NCBI GenBank assembly: GCA_038093515.1
Contig: JBBPSI010000020.1
Location: 167,762 to 231,761, forward strand
Direction of reading: 5' to 3'
DNA length: 64,000 bases
Origin: Butyriboletus loyo
Lineage: Eukaryota > Basidiomycota > Agaricomycetes > Boletales > Boletaceae
Positions within the stretch are counted from its first letter, which is position 1; each line of letters begins with the position of its first letter. The notes below the pieces were generated by a model. The model searched no databases and was not told the DNA's origin. It saw only the letters and a program-made list of their open reading frames with translations. Position numbers and translations under genes: made by a program. Of this stretch, positions 36,485-49,145 are shown in pieces.

Positions 36485-38628
36485 TCACTCCGCGCCAGCG
36501 AGCTGGGCAACTTCATACAAGTACGTCCCGAGCACCTTGGTCTGACAAAACTGCCATCAATACCTAATCACGAACACGAAAGGCATGCCACACGTACCCC
36601 TTCAATAAAGTTGGACACGTCCAGTTTCTCGTTCGTCGAGCTACATCGATCATAAATAGGTCCACGTGAAGGTCCACAAGGAGAATGGGAAAGCACGTAC
36701 TGCGCCCCGTCATCTGCCCGACCCATTGGGAGCAACAACACGTTGACCCCCAATTTCTCTGCAAATGTGAGTGTCACTGGGATCGACCCTCCCTCGCGCG
36801 TATAATCCGGCGACTTGTTCCAAACCGCCTAGTTCAATCCCAACAACAAACACATCCTTCAGCTCCCAGAAATCTTCCAAGCGCAGGAAAGAAACGACAG
36901 GTTATCACTTGCCGACGCACCTCGATCGCTCTTCGGGCCGCTTCAAAGTTCCAGTGGTTGACGTCCGCAACCCAGGGTTTTCCCCCGTGGAGATATTCGA
37001 GGTTCATCTTGTTCTTACTATTCAGCTTGGCAAATTCAGATTCGATGTAGGTTGTCACGAGCGGGATGACAGCTTCAGGTGTCTGTGGCGGGACGAGGCT
37101 GCATCGAAGATTAAAATGAAAGTGTAGTTCAGTCGATCACGATCACGATCGATCGATGTACGACGTCCGTCGCATGGCATCGCAGGTACGCACCGAAGAC
37201 TGAACTTGCCAGCCACTTTGGACGGAATGACAGTCTTACACCCCGGTTCGGAGTAGGCGCCTTCGATACCGTGGAGGGAGAGCGATGGGTTGCGCATGCG
37301 GCCCATGATCACAGATTCTTTGTGATCTGACAGTGCGATCTGAAACATGCGTGAGCACGAGCCTCGGGCGTGCAGAAGGAACGAGATATTTGTCACACCG
37401 ATGCACCAGCTGCTTCTGCGACGTCAGCAATGGAGTAATCCATCTTGGTGTACAGTTTGCTAAACAGAGGATTTCATAAACACTTCCTCCATGTCTCCAT
37501 GCGTCTTTCGAAATGCAAACACAGGGCAGAGGGCGACGCACATTTCGTTTTCGTCTGGTGGTGGCACCATTTCTTCGATACCAGGAATGAGTATGTGACC
37601 GTTGTGATCGACGAGTTTGCTCATGAGTTTGATGAGATCCGTCATTGGCTCGTGGACCATGCGTCCAAACAGCCCAGAGTGCAGATCTTGACCAGGACCT
37701 GACACGTTGATCGCAAAGTAGGCGATGCCACGAAGACCGTAGGTCACCGCAGGTGTACGAGTGTTCAGCCAGTAATTGTCCGACTGTCACGAATCATCAA
37801 AACGAGGCAAAGATGGATCAGGAAGCGGGAAGTAAGAGGCGTGGTCAGAAAAAGGGGGGAAAAGGAAAAGACAACGCACGATGCAAACACAGTCGACGCC
37901 CTTGAACCATTCGCCCTCGGCCACCTCCTTCTCGATGAGCTCATCTAAACCCTCACTCCCACTCTCTTCCATACCTTCGAAGCAGAAGCGGAGGTTAACA
38001 GGGAGGTCGAGACCCTGTGCGTGATGCGCCTCGAGCACGTTCAGCCAGCCCATAATAGGCCCCTTATCGTCCGTCGACCCACGACCATACAGCTTCCCGT
38101 CCTTCTCAACAAGCGTGAACGGATGGGTCACCCATCCATCCGATTGCAGTGCCTAGTCATAACAAATACAATCATGCTTAGCGTACCGTCTTCTTCATAT
38201 ACATATATACCCGGACTGGCAATGCCCGGCGGAAGCGGAGAAAGAACTCACGGGCTGTACGTCATAGTGTCCATAGATCAGTACGGTCTTCTTCTTTGGA
38301 TCTTCGCCCAGTTTTCCGAGGATGGCGGGGGGCAAGTTAATGCGCTTGCCCTGTAAAGTTTGTTGTCCGAGATCCTTGAACACCGTCGTCACGCCGAGTG
38401 CCTTGAGTTCGTTGTCGAGCCAGTGACCCATCACGATCGTCTCGTTACGATAGGATGCATCGCCACTGACGCTGTGAAGGCGAAGGCAAACGCACGGAGC
38501 GATTAAATCCAGGTCACGAATGCTTGGGGGATCGAGTACCTCTTTATCTGTACGGCATCGGAAAGACGCTGAACAAACTTTGCTTGGTGCGCGTTGACGT
38601 ATTTCAGGAAATCTGGATGGACAGTCAT
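36485..38628 (-). CDS. DUG1: M20 metallodipeptidase, Dug1/CNDP type
   Basis: A cytosolic zinc or manganese dipeptidase that cleaves Cys-Gly and related dipeptides in glutathione turnover. It starts [20 protein letters not shown] at 38628, followed by [20 protein letters not shown]. Metal site motifs: [12 protein letters not shown] (first metal His and Asp), [20 protein letters not shown] (bridging Asp), [13 protein letters not shown] (catalytic and metal Glu) and CISDNYWL. The lid region has [19 protein letters not shown]. Later blocks are [20 protein letters not shown] and [19 protein letters not shown]. The [19 protein letters not shown] signature, with the last metal His, is restored by an intron removed near 36629-36697. 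It ends VAQLAGAE at 36485. All key residues are present and length is normal. Confidence 0.94.
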
Positions 38629-38849
38629 GATGCCAGTGGAGATGTTATGATAACTTGATATCTGCGGCTCGCGAGAGTGAGAGTCTACACAGGAACGCGC
38701 GTTGTCTCAGGCTCACGAGCTCACAGAGATTTACTTATCGACGATGATAGCGATCTGGATGCGACCAGTGTCTACCTGTGGGACATCGGATTCGATCAGG
38801 TGCAATTGGGACTCCCACGCTTGCCCTGCGGCAGAGACTCGGCAATTTA

Positions 38850-40010
38850 TGGGCCCAGGTATTGCTGTGATCTAGCTATGATGTTAAAACGCAAGACAAT
38901 ATCACCCTGGAGTGACGGTCCACCTGGGCTCATGGCAGGTTGTTCAGATGAAGAGAGTGCAACTCCTTGAGGAGACACTTTGCAAGAACTTTCCGAAAGG
39001 ATGGTATGTCGTTCAACAAGAGGATTCACCTCTAATATCTGAATTTTATCATCCACATGTGCGTTCCGTTCGAACCCGTGATCGCAGAACGTGTACATAA
39101 TAATCATTGAGGTGACGACGAACAAGCGTCTGGCCAGCTTTCCTAGTGGTCCAAGCTACATTCACAAGTCTCCGATAGTAGGGGCTTCAACGAATAGTAT
39201 ACTTGGTCCTACTGAATTCCACGCTCATGGCGTCTCCGGGGACCAATCCCCGATCATCAGTTTCACTCGCCCATTCGCCCGTACGGCAGGGGTGAAACCC
39301 ATCCCATACATCAAACTAACCTTTCGCAGATCAAGGGGATTACACCTCAAATTGAGACGGATCGGAAGGGTGAACACAACATCTCCGTCTGATTCTACCT
39401 GAGGTTTTCAGTCAAGAATGACTCGGCGAGGTATCCAGCATTCAGAATTTCCGGGAATTATGGGCAATGCGACCCGCTTGCCGCTATAAGGTGTTGTGAA
39501 CTTTATTTCTAGTAACCTTTGTGCAAACCCAGTATTCTGCTATATCTAGGATGGATCTGGCGACCGGCAGAGGGGAGTCCGCCCTGATGAGCTCCTCGGA
39601 GTAAATCGTGGACCGGAATGACGTGATCAAAGGTAATTTCGGCGCGGGAGAGACAGCGTCCTTTGTATGATGCTTTTATTTAACAAGACTGCCGAGGATA
39701 TTCAGTATAACAGTCTCGTGCATCGGCGCGTTGACGGAATCCCGTTCTAGCTTATCGCAGCCGATAGGCGACATCACCTCTGCGAGGTTGTGAGAGTGTC
39801 ATGCGCTCCAGCGCTGCAACAAGCTGTGAGCGCCTTGCGGGCTCTATGGGGCCCAAACGGCTTCTTGTCGATCGCTCGTAATAAGTCGAGTCGTGGGGTG
39901 TAACAGGCAGCGTGTCTAGCTCTTCGCGAGAAAGTAGCAGTCGTTGAGTCGGTCCAAATGGCACTGCACTCAACACAGATTCGTCAGTCAGTTCAGGCTA
40001 ATCAGTAAAT
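38850..40010 (-). pseudogene. Inverted partial copy of the NACHT-linked segment
   Basis: Reading leftwards, this repeats parts of 25310-27800. The NACHT piece (about 39990-39680) gives VPFGPTQRLLLSREELDTLP and SRLGPIEPARRSQLVAALER. A join then follows directly to the part matching about 26970-27800, skipping the ankyrin section. A 19-base match, GGCGAGGTATCCAGCATTC at 39425-39443, is the exact complement of 27118-27136. The downstream piece VNPLVERHTI (near 39000) matches VNPPVERHTI near 27710. Frames are broken throughout. It is either an older duplicate with an internal deletion or a separate family member. Confidence 0.65.
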
Positions 40011-40419
40011 CTAGAGATGGCAGAACATACAGACGATTAATGGATGCATTGCCTACCCAGTGAAGCTTGTCGAAGATTGAGGGGTTTCTCGGACTGGTTA
40101 TGTTGTCAAAGAGAGGGAGGCCTTTTTGTCGAACTTCAACAGTCGGGACTGTGATCCAGAAAGCAACAGAAGCATCTGCATGGTAGAGGTAGAAATTGAG
40201 AGTGGCAAAGTGATCGATTTACTAGCACTCGTGTGACACATGGTACCGTACTTAGGGCTCGGTATCGTCGGAGTGGGCAATCACATCCTTACATCCTCTC
40301 CCTTCACTTCAGAATAAACATGGGGTGCAGAAGGTGAGTTTAGAATACCAGAGTCAGAATGGTACATCAACGCTCCTATATAAAAAAACATCCGGGAAGG
40401 CAGCTATAGAACAACCACG

Positions 40420-43400
40420 CTACGACAGGTCCATCCGATCCCCCGCACCACGCTTCTTCACTACAACAGGACCTGACGAGACGACGCTCGAAAACAAAAC
40501 GTCTTCCTTGTCGATCATAATATCTCCAACGAGCTCTGGGGGGAGTTGCGACAAAAACTCTCTATTGGCCGCTTTGACGTCGTCCTGATTTGAACGAGGC
40601 TATCATCAACCAAACGAAACACCACATCAAGCAGAAAGAGTCGGTACCTTGATATCGTCCATCCAGGGGAGTACCAGCGCTGGACCATCACTCTCCGGTA
40701 TTGCTCGCGAGTAAAACAGCAGGTACGGTCCAGCGCCGAGATGAAGGCCTGCTTGGTCGTGGAGGACGACCTCCTCAGGCACCTGGTAAAGAGTCAACGT
40801 CAATTGTCTGCAACGACACTCGGAGAGCTTCGATCACCTTTTTGATCAACGAGTCTGCAATCTTCCACCAGCAAGACTTGTCGTGCACATACGAATATAG
40901 GTGTTTCCTGCCATACAGACCGTCGTGCACGAACACCACGCGTAGATCATACTGAAGTACAGGCACGTTTAGCGTATCATGTTGCAAAGGACCATGAATT
41001 CGAACATGCCCTGTATTGTTGCAACTCCTCGCAGTCGAACAACGTCTCAGCCTGAATGCGCAGCGCCTCTATGTTCTCGTCCGCAGCTATGGACAACATT
41101 GTCATCACCGAGCCAGGAGCGTTGAAAGTGAAAACAGCGCGAACCCTTGATCTCCTCTTCAATAGAACTTCGAATGCCCTTCAGTTTCTCTATCGTTACC
41201 TGAATCGAAGCGCCACGCTCTGGGTCATCCAAGGCATCGGCCACGTTCTCAAAGTAGAAGATGGTAGACCGCAAGTCCTTCAACGTGTCCTTACCCTACC
41301 ACCATACGACAACCAGTCGATCAGGATACGTAGATCCCCATTGTAGGCGACCACTTACATCGAAATGTGCCATCGTTGTCTTGTGTAGCACGAGATGCTG
41401 CACCTCTTCGAATATTTCCTGCCTTTGTGCACGTTTCGCCTGCGCAAGATCAACGTTCTCTCTTAGGAACTGGTCGAGGTAAATCGACTTTGGGTACGTG
41501 AATGCTTTATTGTCTGGCCCACCTCCACTTGCGGTGGTACTTGAGGTCGAAGACGAGCGAACGAGTTCAAAAGCGACGACTTCAGAGGGTTCAAAGATAA
41601 CGCTTTGCTTGCCTGGCTCGGACTGAGGCCTCGATAACTGTGCGGAGAGCCGGCCGATGAGATCGTTTGACTCCCCACCGTTGACGTCGATCGGGACAAT
41701 GGATGTTTCTTGAAGGAGTTCCCCGGGTTCGCTAACACCACTACCATATTGAAAGTGCAGTAGCCGAGGTCTAAGAGAGTAAGTTTCAGGACCTTTCGGT
41801 GCACAAAAATGGTAAGGGATCACTTTGGAAGTGGTTGTCCACTGTGAGCGAACTGGTCTAAAAAGGCTTTCTCGAGGGTAGCCGATAGCCTAGCGAAGAA
41901 CCCTGAACGTCTCCATCAGCCATTGTCCGTGTGACGATGGCGGAGGTTACGCACTTCGCGAAAGTTCTCCTGGAGGCTGAGTAGGTCGATCCCAAGGCTC
42001 GATATTGAACGCAGGGAGCCGTTTATCCACGTTGAGATCACACAACCGAGCGAGATCCATGTGCGTGAATATCTCGCTGAGAGCCCACAATGTAAAGTCT
42101 GGACATCGTTATTCGAGTCAACCTCTAGCCGTCGCTCGTGTGATGCGCATGCGTACCTGGGCCACTCATTGGCGGAGCTGCTTCGTCCTCGTTTGTCGGA
42201 ACGGGAGGGCGCCAGCACGACATGCGCTCTCTCACTTGAGGAACGTAGAACAATCCCTGGAGGATGCTCGCAGCGTATACCACTGTATGCATCGAAGGAC
42301 GTAGCACAACAGGGCTGATATACGTTTAGCGGGATTCACAAGCACCACAGTAACACTGACCATCCATCCCTCCGCAGCTGCTGCTCGACGGGAAACGGTT
42401 CGAGCGCATCCGAGTCGCCCATCGTCTCCAAGCTCGCCTCGATAGCACGGTTCAAGTTCTGCAAGAAATTCGCATCGCTGCTCTCGTTTTGCTGCACACA
42501 CGAGCCAAATCGTCAGCAATGCCATGCCAAAAATCGTCGACAGAACAACACAACGTGATGGATGTGAAAGGCAAAAAACAACGCACTTGAGACGGGACGA
42601 CCGCCCAGTTCGGATCCGCCGGTCGCTCGCTCGGTCCAAACACGGGTCCCTCTGGCTGCGACTGCACTTGTATTTGGCTCGGGCTTTGACTCTGGCCCTG
42701 GGACGACGCGTACGTCTGCATCTGTAACTGCGAACCAGAATGCAGCGTATTCATCGACTCTTGCATCGCGCGCTGTAGATCCGGGTCGTCGTCACCGAGC
42801 GTCAAATCAATGACGGGCGTGTTGGGGCGTCCAACAAGCGTAGAAGGTGCCACGTCCAACCGCGTCTGAGATGGTGCTTGTACCTGCATCTGCGTCGACC
42901 CCACTCCCACTCCCGCTCCCGTACCCATCGACCGACCCGACCCGCTACCTCCCGTCCCACCCGCCGCCGACCATCCCTGGTTCTGGACTTGACCCGGCCC
43001 AGGCCCAGCAGGCCCGACGAACTCAGCCTCCACATGTTCACCCTCGATAAGCGCTCCAGCCGCCTTATCCACGTTCCCATCATACTTTCTCAAAATCCGT
43101 CGTACGACCTCGCGATCGAAGCCGTCGCCCATGAGCCCGGCCAACATGTCGACCGTCTCTTCTTCCTTGATCTCGTCGGGTAGCATGTGCATCTTTCTTG
43201 CTTCGTTGTTGGCGTTTATAGTAGTAGTAGTAGCACCCGCGTTTTGGGTTTGAGTTTGGTTGGAGCCAGTATTGGTATCGGGATTGGGATTGGAATCGTG
43301 AACCGCGCCGTTTCGACACTTCTTCTTCTTACCACTACCAGCGTATGAGCCGTCCTTCAAACTACTAGCGTTGTCACCGACTTCGACTCCTCCGATTCCA

Positions 43401-43720
43401 ATTGCAATGGAATTATTGTCCGCAAAGTCGTCGTCTGACGTGTCCGTAAAATGGAGCGAATTATCACCGTCGTCTGATCGATTATCACCTTCAACGTCGC
43501 CCTTCAAGTCTTCGTCCTTGGCCCTGTCGCCGCGAACGATCCAATTCCGAATCCGACTCGGTCGTCGTCTACGGTGTTGTCTCGGGGATGGATGAAGATG
43601 AGACTCGACCTGTTGCGCCACAGATGACAACATATCGCGTAGTACCGTGCCCGGGCTGGCACTGGCAGTGCTTTTCATCGAACCATGACTAGGACTGCCC
43701 ATGGTCGACTTGTGTGTCAT
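40420..43720 (-). CDS. USP-fold protein, probably catalytically dead
   Basis: Resembles USP25/28-type ubiquitin proteases. It starts MTHKSTMGSPSHGSMKSTAS (43720; an alternative is 43702) and has a disordered acidic N-terminus. A UBA-like helix set (VDMLAGLMGDGFDREVVRRI) and a UIM-like element (DDPDLQRAMQESMNTL) follow. The catalytic domain opens VLRPSMHTVVYAASILQGLF, then YVPQVRERM. Aligned with the usual G-N-T-C-Y-x-N-S-x-L-Q box, the Cys position is Val. Further conserved USP text is FTHMDLARLCDLNVDK, KSIYLDQFLRENVDLAQAKR and VVFVHDGLYGRKHLYSYV (His box, His kept). The last exons end GAGDRMDLS at 40420. Introns are short GT-AG; the one near 42350 leaves DGCPVVLRP where DGWPV is typical. Role inferred: ubiquitin binding or scaffolding rather than hydrolysis. 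Confidence 0.82.
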
Positions 43721-44414
43721 CGAGCTCTCTCTGACTGTTGGGATTTTATGACATGTGGAAGGGTCAGGTATCGCCTTCGAGGCTCCTTGCCTCGAGGCCT
43801 GCGTTCCTTCGCAATCGCCAATCAATTTCGATCTCCTGACCTTGGACTGGAGGCTCGGGTTCCGGCGACACCCTCCCACCTGACTCAAGTCTGGGTTCGA
43901 CCTCCCACCTGGAAAGAAACGGTCGCTCTAAATTATGGGGTCTATCATGAATAAGTAGTGTAAGGAGACATCTCGGATCATCAATAACTACAAGGCCATT
44001 AATCATGACACTCTGGTGACTATCATACAGAAGTGACAATCACAGAGTGACGACGCACAAGTCCCCTGATAAGGACCTATAAAGATCGTGGTGACAGGGA
44101 GAGATACACGCAGGCGCACAGACAGTCAATACAATCAGACAGACAGGGGGAGAGAGAAGGAGGGAGAGAGAAAATGAGTCGGCGAGGAGGGTGGCACGTG
44201 TAAACGCCACAACGCTGCGCAGAGATAATGGGGACTGGCGCATGTCCGAGAGAACGCTGGACATGGTGTCCACGCTGCACGCCTCCTACAAAGGCAGCAT
44301 GCAACGTCGCCTTCGACACATCAGACTGCCTGGGGAAACACTACTACGAAGGTGGCAGCGGCAGATTATCTATTGACACCCAGGTCAGCCATATCACCAT
44401 CACTAACAATCTTG
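43721..44414. other. Intergenic
   Basis: Upstream of the USP-like gene and 3' flank of the Zn2Cys6 gene. A purine-rich tract of GGGAGAGAG-type sequence lies at about 44145-44175. No gene was recognised. Confidence 0.45.
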
Positions 44415-47400
44415 TCACCCACGATAAATATTCTCATACTCCCCGTGCAAATACATCCTATCCTCTTCCTGCGCCGGCGCACCAGACGACTGACCATAGG
44501 TTATCCCCATCTGCGGAAACGACGTATAATCGTTCCAAAACTGAGGATATCGTCCCCCACTCGTCGATTCGTACCCACCCTGACTACCTCCCGCAGAATG
44601 CGAGCTCAGCCGCGACTGTCCGTGTTGGGACGACGTCAAGGTATGGGGTAGGCGTCGCTCGTCGATCAAACCCGTGCTGTACATTTGGGGCAAGACGGAT
44701 GTAGACAACGTCCCTGGGAACGGCGCGTACGAGCTCCCCTCCGAGGGCCATGGGTAGTACGACGAGGATTGGGTCGTCGGTAATGACGTCGAGGAAAGTT
44801 CACCCGGTTGCCCAGGCCCTGTTTCCTGCGACGTCGGGGTGAACTGCGCCGAACGCCAGGGCTGGGTGTATGGCTGCGACGGGGCGCGAGAAGAAGGAAC
44901 GTGCATTTGTGAGCGCTCGTATGCATCTTCCGAGTCAGCGGCATGCTCCGCGGCGCGTTTTTGTCGATCCTGAAGATTCTGGCGTGGGACGAGTTGTCCG
45001 GGACGGACGTGTTTGGATGCGTTCTTTTTCAATGGATTGCACCCACGCAGGAGCTCGTACGCGCGAGCTGCCGAGGGCCAGACAGCCTCCAAATCTTGTA
45101 AGGCACCCATACACTTGGTTAGCCCCATTCGAGATTGCGGATCGTTTGGGTGGACAGACACTTGGATAAGTCACGTGAGCCTTCGAGTCAAGCATACGGG
45201 AAGCTATACTTACGACTCGTGACGTGCATGATACCAGCGGTGAACACGTAGAAACAGAGAAAGACAGGTGCACGTTGAAGGCAGTATTTTTCGCGGTAGA
45301 AGGTCACTGTCGAAGCTAAATCAACATCACCGCAACCTCCTGCATATAGCAACGACAACAACCTATGGATGCAATGTAGTTTGCCGCGCTAACACAAAGC
45401 TCATAATTTTTCTTGCTCGCAGCACGGGCATCTGCGTCGTCCCCATTCTCCATTTTACTAACGCAGAGTTCAGACGTATACTCCCTTTGAAAGGTCAAAA
45501 TGGCACGCACTGCTTGTTCAACAGATATATCTGCCGAATGCTAAAGCACGCACAATAAGTCTTCAAAATGACGATAAGCACTACAAAATACTCACAAAGG
45601 CCGGTGCAACAGCAACGTTGTACACCAATATTGCATGTGTAGCGTCAATATGTGCGGTGGCGGTGTCCTCGTCGTACTCAAGTTGCCTATCGAGTCATAC
45701 CGTAACTCGAAACGCAAATGCTGCGGGAGGTCGAGATACCACTTGTCCAGCGACCCTTCTATAGGAATGGATTCGGCATGCCTCGAGGATGTAGTGCGAA
45801 TGGAATAAATCGACTGGACGATCTTGGATAGGATCGTAGCTTACATCATATATCAAGATGGAGCACAGCATAAATTCATACGAGGGACTTACATAGCGTT
45901 GCGGATGCGGTGAAAGAGGACAAAATGCGGCCGGTAACTGGCGGCGTCAACTCTGCCCCAGGGAAATATCCATGACCCCTCGTGTCTGGAGGTAACGAAG
46001 GATGTGGCGCCCACGTCTCCTGCTCGTCAGACTACCGAAAAAGATCGTGAGATACCATCTCGATGGGAAGAGATAGGACACACCTCTTCGACACCAGGGA
46101 GCTGCGTGTCGTAGTCGCTCTCGAAAATAGCCAAAGGTCGCCCAATGTACGTGCTCACGTAGCCATCCAAAATGACACATCCCCACCAAATCCGCCTTCG
46201 TTCCTGCAATTCGCGCTCACCAAATAATCGCCCCATGCCCACACGAGCCCAACCGTCAGCAGCCCTGTGCATACCTAGATCTTGAGCCATCCGCACGGCC
46301 ATCCCCGTGTACGCCCATGCTTGCGCCATGGCCCCGATACCGATTTCCCGATAGCCAAAGAGAAGCAAAGACTGTACAGTCGAGGGGAAAGACGCAGCGT
46401 ATGTATTTTCAAGTAGGTTCTTGGCTAGCTGGAGGAAATTATCCCCTGCTGTCCACATCGGAGTGGGCTCTGGTGAATTTAGAGACGTCGGCGTAGAGCA
46501 ACGAGGAGGAGGGGGAGAGGACGAAGATGAATAACGGGCAGCTATTGCAAACATGGAGAACAACAAAAGAGCAGAGACATGGCGTCGCTTGCGCTGTATT
46601 GGGGCTGGCGAGTTCCCTGCCTGATCAGATGGGGGCGAAGGTGTGTCCGCTGGTGGATTTTGCATGCTGAAATCACATTTAATAGAAGTGTCTGGATGCA
46701 TTTTGCATTGATCTTACTTCCGATAACCTTCCCAAAATGCATCTTTGTGAAGTATTGGGAATGCAGCATGGACATAGGTGAAGTAGAGTTCTAACAAGTG
46801 TTCTTGCATCGGCCGATCTGGCAACGACAGTGCCAAAACATCGTCCAGTGCGGCAGACGTAGGTGTAAGGTGTCCTGTACTATAATCCGTCGACATCTTG
46901 TTTGAAGGAGTGGCAGAGGATGGACCAGTGGCCGTGGAGGGCGACATTGGGGCATTCGGAAGTGGAGGCCAAACACGCGCCTTTGGAAACCGCCTGACGG
47001 GGTAATAATATCAGCAAATAAACTAACGAACACGACTGGCCACTTACCAAATTCCTCCCTCGTTCCTTGCCTCTGCCTTTGTGTTGATGTCCAAGAGGTA
47101 CAAACCACTTGCCTTGCCATGAAACCGAACTTGTTCATCTTCGTTTAAGCTGAGCTGTCCAACAGCGTCCACAACATCGTCTTCGCTGTCAGAATCGGTG
47201 CTTGCACCCATATAACCAGAAGCATATCCACCACCAGATGTATAACTTGTGTTTGAATGAACGGGTGAATATGCTGGACTTGTGCTGCCATTGCGCGTTA
47301 GGGTGATTCCATGGGGAGCGCAACTACGACCATCTTCCCCGTCACCATCAAGACGTCGTCGTTGCCGCCGAACATGATCCCCATCAGAGGGATGGTAGAG

Positions 47401-49145
47401 ATGGACAGCAGTATGCCGACCTTGCAAAGGGCGTGGGGGATGAGGATCATTCAGTGAAATTGTATTGGAAGTGGCGGTGGCGTAGGGGGTAGAAGGGAAG
47501 ACTGGCCGTGAGTGGGGTCGCGATCGAAGTGAAGAAGCAAGTAGAGCAGCGACACGGTCTTGCCACTCAGTTGAAGGACTAAAAAAAGCGGATTGTGAAA
47601 GCCTTAACTTCCTGAGGATCAATCTCGCGTTCAATAAAACACTTACTGCGTCGATTGGAGATCAATGCCACACTCCGAATTTTCTTGAGCATGGGCGTGA
47701 GGTCGTACTTTGACACCGCCACCTTTACGACCTTTGACACCGTACGGCGAGGAGTCAACACGATTCAAAATTTCTCTCGCAAGCGTATCCTATGCGCAAG
47801 AGATGTCAGGTGCATGAAATATGGTGTGGGATGGTTTTCAACACTTGCCTTTCTCAAGATCGCCAGGATGCCCTCCAAATTCTCTTCCTTTTCTGAGATT
47901 TCTAGGTCACGTTTCCCACGTGCATCGGCATTGTCTAGGCCCTCGGCTCTCTCTGCCTCCACGGCTAAGAGAATGCCGAGGAGGGCCTCTGTTTGGTGCA
48001 GCCGAGCCTCAATCGCGTCAATGTACCCCTTTGGAGGTCCACGCTTTCGAGAAGGACCCAGAAAAGTGCATACTTAGATGTCAGTAACGTAAGAACGGAT
48101 TGTGGGAATAAATATGGAGAATTGGGTCACGCGATGCAAAGTGAGTTCCGACAGGAATATGTCAGCCGGGTAGAGAAGAACGATGGATTGGGGGAGACAA
48201 GGTGGAATGAACATTACGACAAATGATAAGCCGGGCATGGTACCATGGAAGGGAATGCGGAAGCAACCGAGAGTGTGGAAATGTAGGCGCGCGTTGGCCA
48301 AGGCAACGATAAGATGCATGTATTTGAATTACGTCGAGGCGATGGAGGAAGTCACAGGGGTGTGGCGGCACAGGCGACGCGAAATTCACAGGGTTTGAAT
48401 GCAAGGCACGGGGAACATGATAACGAGGATCAAGTAACACGAGTGCCGGTCCACGAGTGTCGGTTCCGATGGGTGTTGAAACAGGGTCATGATGACATCG
48501 GTCAGAGATCACGAAAAGTAAGGGAAGAGAAGATCGACTCACGTGTGCCAAGCATGATGCAACTCTTGCAGGCGTCGCTATCGGGGGCTCGCTCGCACTT
48601 GCATTTGCTTTTTCTGCACTGATCGCATGCTGCGATAAGAGAGGGAGGTCAGGGCGAGAGTCAACGGATAGCAAGAGATGAAAGATGCCTTTGCTGCTCC
48701 GACGGCGGATGATACGCTCAGACTGGCCGGCATGTGATACTGGGCCGGACGTGGTCGAGCCGGGGAGGTCACTGAGCTCGTCTGCGTCCTCGTAGTCGTC
48801 GTGGAAGGAGACGGGGTTGTGGTCGAGTGCGACGCTTGCGCCGTGCGCGGGGTCGTGCTGGGGCCGTTTGAGTGACCAGGAATCGTGGGCGTGTGGCATG
48901 CCAAAGCGGAAGACGGAACGGTTGTGCGGTACGGAGTGGTAGGGGAGGAGAAAGTGATCGGGATTGTCGAGGGGCGGAGCAGAGGGGAGAGGGTAGGAGA
49001 ACGGAAAGGTGTGGGGGGACGAGGAGGGCTCGGACTTGACAGAGGGCGTAGTGGAGGCCGAGGGAGGGGGGGAAATAATGTTGGGGTCTGGGAGACAGAA
49101 GGGGTCAACATATGTATCGAAGGTCATAGGAATGAATCGAGACAT
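44415..49145 (-). CDS. Zn2Cys6 fungal transcription factor (XlnR-like)
   Basis: A nuclear sequence-specific regulator. The start at 49145 gives MSRFIPMTFDTYVDPFCLPD, and a Pro/Ser/His-rich leader runs to RIIRRRSSK. The DNA-binding cluster ACDQCRKSKCKCERAP with CKSCIMLGTRECTF has six Cys in Zn2Cys6 spacing. The linker and dimerisation helix follow: SRKRGPPKGYIDAIEARLHQ then TEALLGILLAVEAERAE. A long variable region is followed by the Fungal_trans domain: LLELYFTYVHAAFPILHKDA (about 46720-46790), SALLLFSMFAIAARYSSSSS, and AWAYTGMAVRMAQDLGMHRA with RRRIWWGCVILDGYVSTYIG. The tail is Ser/Gln/Tyr-rich and ends YLHGEYENIYRG at 44415. The intron before the zinc cluster appears to be GC-AG. The fold resembles xylanolytic activators, but the target genes cannot be read from sequence. 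Confidence 0.88.

Noticed and set aside
42232..42639. 135-residue minus-strand frame in the USP-like gene
   Set aside because: It reads through an intron and out of the frame of the real exons.
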